Shown: piece by piece, positions 50,201 through 59,200 of the stretch | Layout: every line of letters begins with the position of its first letter | How positions within the stretch are numbered: the stretch's first letter is position 1 | Assembly: GCA_022842725.1 (NCBI GenBank) | Contig: JALHOZ010000013.1 | Location: 1-64,000 of the forward strand | Reading direction: 5' to 3' | DNA length: 64,000 bases | Origin: Saprospiraceae bacterium | GTDB taxonomy: Bacteria > Bacteroidota > Bacteroidia > Chitinophagales > Saprospiraceae | The notes under the pieces: model-generated | What the model saw: the letters and a program-made list of their open reading frames with translations, nothing else | The model's database searches: none | Told to the model about the DNA's origin: nothing | Position numbers and translations under genes: made by a program

Positions 50201-53200
50201 GTTATTTTCAATGGTTGCAATATTCGGGTTCAAACTAAACCATTGGCCGGAATTCTCCGGCAAAAACCGGGTTGTATCTTCGGCACAAATAAATGAAGGA
50301 CCCGTCAATTCCGTTTCCGGTTTTTCTAAAACAGAAATTTCAATTTGAGGAACAGCGGTACAACCAAGATCATTTGTCACGGTCACCTGATATATTGATG
50401 CCGGAAAATCAGGAAAAACAGTAACTCCGGCGGTGGTAGCATTATTGGCATTATTATCCCATTGATAAGCGATAGCTGTCGGGCTGTTGACAACCAATTG
50501 AACCGGTATTCCCTCACAAACCTGCGTATTTAAAGATGCGACTAACGGTTCGTACGCCTGATAGATAAATCCTTGAGTTACTGCAGTACAACCTGCAGCA
50601 TCTGTAATCGTAAGGTAGTAATTTCCATTTTCACTTATTGTAATGGTTTGTGTATTCCAGGACATAGCTCCGGGACCATTCCATAAATAGGAATACGGAG
50701 GTAATCCACTAATTGCTACCGCTGAAATTTCTTTTTGTGGCTCAAGACATACCGATCCATTATATTGTATGTCAGCAACCAAACCACTACCTATAGCGGT
50801 TGATATCTGAGCACTATCTTTACATCCAAAACTATTAGTAACAGTAACAGAATAGTCTCCGGAATTACTGACAAACAGAGTAGGTGATGTAGCACCTGTA
50901 TTCCATAAATAGATAACACCTCCGGTTGCTTCCAGAACACCCACACCGCCCGTACAAAATATCGGCTGCCCTTCTATATCTGCCACAGGATTCGGATCGA
51001 CAAAAAAGTTGATGGTATTGCTGCAACCATCAGAAGTTCTGGTATAGGTCAATACTGCAGAACCTGCCATCAGAGATGTAACAAAACCATTATGATCAAC
51101 TGAAATAAATTGAGGTTCACTACTTTCCCAATGTCCTCCTGAAGCCGGCGATAATTGAGCGGTTTCACCCATACAGACCGTATTATCTCCTCCAAGTATC
51201 GGACTTTGAGGAATAGAGTCAATAAATGTAGATAATGAATTTGTGGCACTACATCCATTTTCATCGACCACATTAAAATCATACCATTGATCAATCGCAA
51301 GATTCTGAACAGAAACAGACGTACCAGTACCGGAAAATTGAACATTCCCGGGCATTCTGACAAGAGTCCAATTGCCGGTTGATGGCAGATTCTCTAAAAA
51401 CACGGTTCCTGTCGGCAAATAACATGTAGGTTGTACTACCCCAATTAAAGCAGGTGTTTGTGGCAATTCTTTTACTTCTATGAGTTTGGTGTTTTGGCAG
51501 CCATCAGCTGATCTGGTATAGGTAACGGTAATTATACCCGGTTCTATACCGGAGATTACGCCTTCATTTGTTATGGTCGCAACGGATACATCAGAGCTCA
51601 CCCAAATACCTCCTGTTGAAGGTAACAATTGGGTTTCAGCATTTTTACATACCAAAGAATCTCCTAAAGGCAGAGGATTGGAAGGGATTGCCTCAATATA
51701 GAGACTACCGGAAACATCTGACGAACATTCTGTTTGACTTATTATCGTAAAGGAATAATGAGTATCCGGAGTCAAATCAGTCACCAGATGAGATTGTCCA
51801 CTTCCAGATATCACCCGGCCTCCCGGTTGGATACTAATAGTCCAGGCACCAGGTCTGGGAAGATTACTGAGGAGAATACTTCCTGTAGGTTCAATACAGG
51901 TTGGTTGAATCACTACACCTAAAAATGGTGCAGGAGGGTTTGCATTTACCGTAATCAACCTTTGCGCGTCGCATCCATCGGAATCACGGACGTATGTAAG
52001 GACTGTGATTCCCGGTGCAATTCCCTGTATAAATCCGGCAGAAGTTATCGTAGCGATCGCTGTATTGGCTGATGTCCAGGTGCCTCCTGAAGCCGGATAG
52101 ACTGATGCTGTCGACCCCATACATACGTCATCATCTCCGGATAAAACCGGATCTGCAGGAATACCCTGTATAACAACTTCTTCACTCTGAACGGAAGAAC
52201 AATTATTCACATCAGATACCCAAAAAGTGTAGGTAGTTGAAATTGGCAGATTCTGAATTAAAATATTTGGTCCTGACCCCTGGTACGTTACATTTCCGGG
52301 CATTCTGACAATGGCCCAGGGACCAAATTCAGGCAAACCTTCTAATAAAACACTTCCTGAAGGAACGAGACAGGTAGGTTGAGTGACTGAACTGACAACG
52401 GGTGACAATGGGTTTTCATGTACTGTAATGGTCATGGTACTATCACATCCGTCTGATGTCCGGGTATATGTCAGTTCAACGTCTCCCCCTGAAATTCCAG
52501 TCACCAATCCACCGGAATTAACCAAAGCTATTCCGGGATCTGAACTGATCCAGACACCATTTGTAGATGGAGAAAGCGAGGTTGTATTTCCCACACAAAC
52601 TTCGGTATGCCCGGAGATTTCAGGATTAAACGGAATACTTCCTATAATAGCATTTGCTGACAATCCCGAACTGCATAAAAACTGGCTCGAGACCGAAAAC
52701 CGGTAAATTCCTTCCGGTAACAATCCCGACCACAGATAAGATAAACCAGAACCAATGATTGTGTCTCCATCGGGATAGCTGGTAAGTTTCCAATTGCCGG
52801 ATGGTGGCAAGTTACTCAGAAGTACACTTCCAAAAGGATTTGTACAGGTTGGATTTGTAGTAGTTCCGATAAAAGGAACATTTGGTACAGACCGAACCTG
52901 AAATGGTTTTGACGATCTGCAACCATCTGACGTGCGGGTATAGGTTAATGTAACCAATCCCAATCCAACGCCTAAAACAGAACCTGAGTCATTAATCGTA
53001 GCAATGGTAAGGTTTGAAGAAGCCCATGTTCCGGAATGATCGGGATATACCTGTGCATTTTCTCCAAAACAGATTTCATCATCACCGCTTAAAACCGGAT
53101 CTGGTGGTATCGGATCAATCGTTATATCTGACGAAACCGGTGAAGCACATAAAAAACTATTTCTTACTACAAAAGAATATGTTTCGTCCGGAGGAAGACC

Positions 53201-56200
53201 TGTAACTGTATAAATGGATCCTGAACCAGTAATCTGACTGTTGCCAGGAAGGGTTGTCAATGTCCAGTTGCCGGTTGAAGGCAAACCGTTTAACTTTATC
53301 TGACCGGTTGGTAAAATACATGTGGGTTGGATCACTTCACCTGTCAGAGGTGCATCAGGATTAGGAAATACAGTTAATGATATTGAATTCTGACAACCGT
53401 CTGACAACCTTACATAAGTAAATGTCACCGTACCGGGAGCTATTGCGGTCACCTCTCCGGCATGATTAATAGTAGCTACAGATGTGTTGCTACTTGACCA
53501 GGTGCCACCTGAATTGGGCAGAAAATTGGTTGTTGCACCTGTACAGACTGAAGGAGGCCCGGACAATACCGGATTGGCAGGCATACCGTTAATAATGGCA
53601 TTAGCAGACACATTTGAAGTACAAAAGTCTCCGTTTATCAATCTAAACGTGTAAGAAGATTCTATCGGTAAACCATTTATGATCATATTGGTCCCGCTCC
53701 CTTGATAAGGAATAGCATTCGGAAAGCGCAAAATTGTCCAGAATCCTGTATTTGGAAGACCTGATAATTCTATACTGCCTGTAGGTAAATAACAGGTGGG
53801 TTGAATAATATTTTCTATGACGGGTGCGACCGGATTAGCAAAAACTGTATACAACATCAAGTTGTCGCAGCCGTCTGTAGTTTTTGTATAAGTAAGTGTT
53901 GTAGTTCCCGGATTTATTGCAGATACAACTCCTTGATTGGTAATTGAGGCAACAGTAGGGTTACTACTTGTCCATACACCAGCTGTTCCCGGGTCAACAT
54001 AGGTTGTGGTACCTACACAGGTTTCTGTTATTCCTCCGATCGGAGGATCAGCAGGCAAAGGCCCAATCGCAGCCGATGCAGATAAAGAAGAAGAGCAATT
54101 ATTCTGATTGATTACCCTAAATCTGTATGATGTTGAATGTGGCAGGCCTGTGACCGTAAAAGATGTTCCGCTCCCTGAAAATGTAGGACCTGAAGGAGAT
54201 CGGGTTATCGTCCATGTTCCCGTTGATGGAAGTCCGTTTAAAACAATACTTCCTGTCGGAGGAACACACAAAGGTTGTGTCACAGTTCCGATTAATGGGG
54301 ATGTTGGCAGCGGATTAACGGTAGCTGTGCCTGAAGCTGTAGCAGAACATCCTCTTGAATCTGTCACTGTTACCGTATAAAGACCTGACATAGCGACAGA
54401 AGCGCTACTTCGGGAAACTACAGAAGCAGTAGAAGAGAAAGTGCCGGGACCTCTCCAATTATAGGTAAATGTTGGCGTACCATTATTCACGAAAGGGGTA
54501 ATCACTAAGGTAGTACCTACGCAAACAGCAGGTGCATTGACGGTCACCACGGGACTTGGATTAACATTAACCGTAACAGTTGCCGTTTTGGTGCAACCCA
54601 GATCATCTGTGACTGTCACAGTATACGTAGTAGTGGAAGAAGGCGATACAGTTTTTGTTGCTCCCGTACCCAATCCGTCACTCCATGTATAGGTAAAAGG
54701 CGCAATACCATTTGTACCCAAAGCAGAAATACTAACTGAATTTCCGGAACAAATGGTTCCACCTGTCGTGGATACATTGATTTGACAACAACGCAAATAA
54801 TTTCCTGTTACTTTTCCGTCAACATAATTTTCATTTGCAAAAGTCAATGCTGTTACTAACTGACTGGCTGTGAAAGTTGAACCACAACCACCAATTAAAT
54901 TATTGGCCTCTGTCAATAACTGACCTACCGTCAATCTGTACAGAGGTCCGGAAGCTATTCTCAGATTAATAAGATTTTCATCAGATTCACCAAAATCCGG
55001 GTCGTATAGATCAAAACCTGCACTTAGTGTTAGCGCTATCAGTTGTCCTGTAAATACGTTATTGATACAGGAAGGGTCCACCATAATACCAGGAGGTAAT
55101 AATGACGTATTTCCACCGCACGGCAAATAATCTTCTACTGCAGATGATGAAGTCAACCTGATTTTGTTGGTGCATCCTATTTCCAGTCCGCCAGGAAATG
55201 CAGCAGCAAAATTTGCGTCCCTGTATGCGCCCGGATTATCACCATTAGCCCGGGTTCCCCAACCGCCTTGGGTTTGTGTTCTGAAACCTGAACAATCTGA
55301 AGGGTGACCTACAGAAAATTCAGGCTGATTGATTACCCTGCATGATTTTGAGTCTGTGATGGTGACAGAATATAATCCGTTTGGTAATCCTGAAATATCT
55401 TCCGTAGTAGCTGAATTTGACCAAAGATAAGAATACGGAGGTGTACCATCTGTTGCGGTCAGATTGATAGTTCCGTTACTACCATTAAATGTTGATACGT
55501 CTGTAATGGTTACTGAATACAAAGGTCTTGGATTGACAACGGCTGAAATACTGTCGATACCGACACACCCTCTTGCATCCGTAATCGTAATATAATATAA
55601 ACCTGTCATAGATAAAAAAGCTCCCGTACGCATCACATGTTGGTTTGTGGCACTGAATCCGTTAGGACCACTCCATTGGTACATATAACCAGGCAATCCT
55701 GTTTGAGGTGTATTATAAATTATTAAGGTACTGTCCTGACACACTTCAGGTGCAACCAATAGGGTCTCCGGTAAAGGTCGGACGGTAAAGGTTAATACGG
55801 ACGCACAACCATCCTGATCTCTTGAATAAGACAATAATACGGTTCCTTCGCCGGTTGCGTCGACCAGACCCTCGTCTGTTATCGTGGCTACCAATGGATT
55901 TGAACTGGTCCAATTCCCACCGCTGTTTGGAAAAACCTGAGTTTGTAATCCTTCACAAATTTCAGCATTTCCAACAAGTACAGGGTCATCAGGAATTGAA
56001 GAAATCACAGCGTCTGCAGAAGATACTGACAAACAATTGTATTGATTAACAACTGAAAAGGTATATGTTTCCCCCGGTGGCAATCCGGTAATCAGGGTAG
56101 AAACTCCTGAATCCATGTACAGGGTGGCTCCCGGATTTCTGCTGATGACCCAATCGCCGTCTGATGGCAGCGCAATCAATTCGACACTACCGGTTGGCAC

Positions 56201-59200
56201 CAAGCAGGTAGGTTGTGTAATTGTTCCAACACCCGGCGCAACAGGCAACGGTCTTACGGTAAACAATAAATCGCTGCTGCAACCATCTACTGTCCTCGTA
56301 AAAGTCAACACAACATCACTGGCGCTGAGACCTTCAACAAGTCCGGTATTGTCAATATTAACCACAGAAGGGTTATTACTTTGCCAAATACCTTCAGAAG
56401 AGGGCTCAAGTTGTGTGGTTGCATTTATACACACAAAGTCATCTCCGGTAATCACAGGATTTTCCGGTATATCCAGGATAACCACTTCAGCAGAAATATC
56501 TGAAGTACATCCTCTGAAATCTGTTATTGAAAAATGATATATACTGTCAGGTATCAAATTTTGAACATTATATTCTGTGCCTGAACCATCGATTTGAACA
56601 GTTCCTGGCAAAATATTAATTTTCCATGAACCCAAGTCCGGCAATCCTCCCAAAACCACACTTCCTGTCGGAACAATACAGGTTGGTTGTGTTATATTTC
56701 CAACATTAGGAAAAGAGGGTATATCATAAACCGGAACCTGAATCACCTGATCGCAACCGTCACCATTCCGGGTAAATATAAATGTTGCCAATCCGTTTGA
56801 AATACCTGTGGCTACACCATTTGAGGTAATAGTAGCAGTCGTGGGATTCAAACTGCTCCAACTGCCGTTTACAGCCGGAAAAAATACCGCCTCAGACCCC
56901 ACACAAATTAATGAGTCCCCACTGAGAACAGGATCTGAAGGTATCGCTTGAATGACAACATTTGCAGAAACTGAAGATACACACAGATTTTGATCCGTCA
57001 CCGTAAAAGTAAAAGTGGTTGATGTGTCCAAAGAAGTCACTGTATACTCAGTACCGGTACCTGTATACGTATATCCAAAAGGAGATGAGGTTATGGTCCA
57101 CGCTCCTACTGCAGGTAAACCACTTAAATCCACACTACCGGTAGGTACGAGACAGGTTGGTTGAGTGATAACGCCCACTACCGGAGTCAGCGGTTTTGAG
57201 TACACCTCAAAAACTTTGCTGCTTTGACATCCATCCGAATTCCTTACATAAGTTAAAACAACTGTTCCGGCTCCTGCCGCAGTTACAATTCCCTGGTTAT
57301 TAACAACAGCAATAGAATTATTTGCTGAAGACCATGTTCCTGCTGATGAAGGCAAAACTTGTGCAGTTGAACCAACGCAAGCTACGGTATCTCCACTTAA
57401 AATCGGGTCAGGAGGTATTGGTAAAATAGAAACAGGAAGAGACAAAGCTGAAGCACAACCATTTGCATCTGTAACCATAAATGTAAAATCAGTTGCCGGT
57501 GTCAATCCTGTAACTGAAAATTCTGCATCAGAGCCCGTAAACGACTGACCACCAGGCAAAACCACTAATTCCCACGGTGATAATACCGGCAAACCTTCTA
57601 CCTGCACCGTTCCTGAAGGAGTAATACAGGTAGGATGAACGATAGTTCCTATTGCAGGTGGCAATGGATTATTATGAACGGTAAATGGCATTGAAGAACT
57701 ACAACCATCAAATGTTCGGGTATAGGTTATCTGGACAGTACCGGGGCTCATTCCTGTCACCAAACCGGAATTTGAAACGGTTGCGATAAGGGCGTCATTA
57801 GTTGACCAATTGCCATCCTGATTTGGAAACACCAAAGCAGATTCTCCAAGACATACAAAAGTATCACCGCTCAAAATTGGATTGGCGGGAATTGGATTGA
57901 TAAAAACATTTGCAGAAACAGATGAAGTACAACCTCTGAAATCCTGCACAATAAATGTATAATTGCTGTTTGGTGTTAAACCTGTAACTGTGTAAGAAGC
58001 ACCTGTCCCTGTGTAAAGTTGCCCATCCGGCAATCGGGTTATGGTCCAATTGGCTGAATCCGGAAGATTTTGCAAGGTAACACTTCCTGTTGGTACGGAA
58101 CATGTCGGATGAACAACAGGGCCGATAAACGGAATGCCGGGATTTGAAAAAACATCAAAACTCATGGTTTGGTCACAACCATCTGATGTCCTGGTATAAG
58201 TCAACCAAACATTTCCCGGTGAAAGTCCGCTTACCAATCCTTCATTTGTTATGGTAGCTACAGACACATTGCCCGATGACCAAACTCCTTCTGATGCCGG
58301 AAATACATTGGTTTGAGACCCAACACAAGTCGATGTATTACCTGTCAAAACCGGATCCGGAGGAATGGGTAAAATGGTCACTTCGACAACATTGGCGGTC
58401 CGACACCCGTTGGCATTGGTAACAAAAAACTGATATGTGCTGTCAGGAGTCAATCCATTGATGGTGTAGGTATTTCCAATTCCGGAATACGTTATTTCTC
58501 CGGGGTATTGTGTAATCACCCAACTTCCGGTTGCCGGTAATCCTGACAGAACAATGGTGCCTGTCGGCACTGTACAGGTAGGTTGAGTAATAGAACTTAC
58601 GATTGGCAAACCAGGAAGCGGTTGTACAACGACGACTGCCGAATCAACTGCCACACATTCAGTATATCGATGCAATGACCAATTATCTGTGAACAAAATG
58701 CCTCCTTCTGTCTCAGCAGAAATCAACAAGTGGCCTGCGTCGGGTGGAATAATAAATTCCATGGTATATTCCTGATACAGATTAGAAACAACTTTTTTAC
58801 TTGTTGCAGGAAAAATGAGTTGAGACCAACCCGGTGTATAAAGTTGAAAGGAGATTTTTGGATTTTTGTTGGTATTTGTGGCTTTAGCCCAAACTTTGAG
58901 GATATAACGATCACCAGGAATGACATCGACAGGTTGCGATATTGATGTAAATCCCGAAGATCCATCGACCACAGCAGCTCTTGTTCCTTCGTGCACGTCT
59001 GACCCTTGGGTAGTTATCGATGCTCCCGGGCCGGATATGGTCCAAAATTGGAGATTCGTAGCAGATTCAAAACCCGGGTTTAATAAAATATTTGTTGGGA
59101 TATCCGGCGTGCAGGTAGCTGTGTATGTAGTTGTTGAAACAGGAGAAAATTCTGCTGAATTTCCGGTCGTTCCGTTGGACCATTCTATGGTACCATTATT

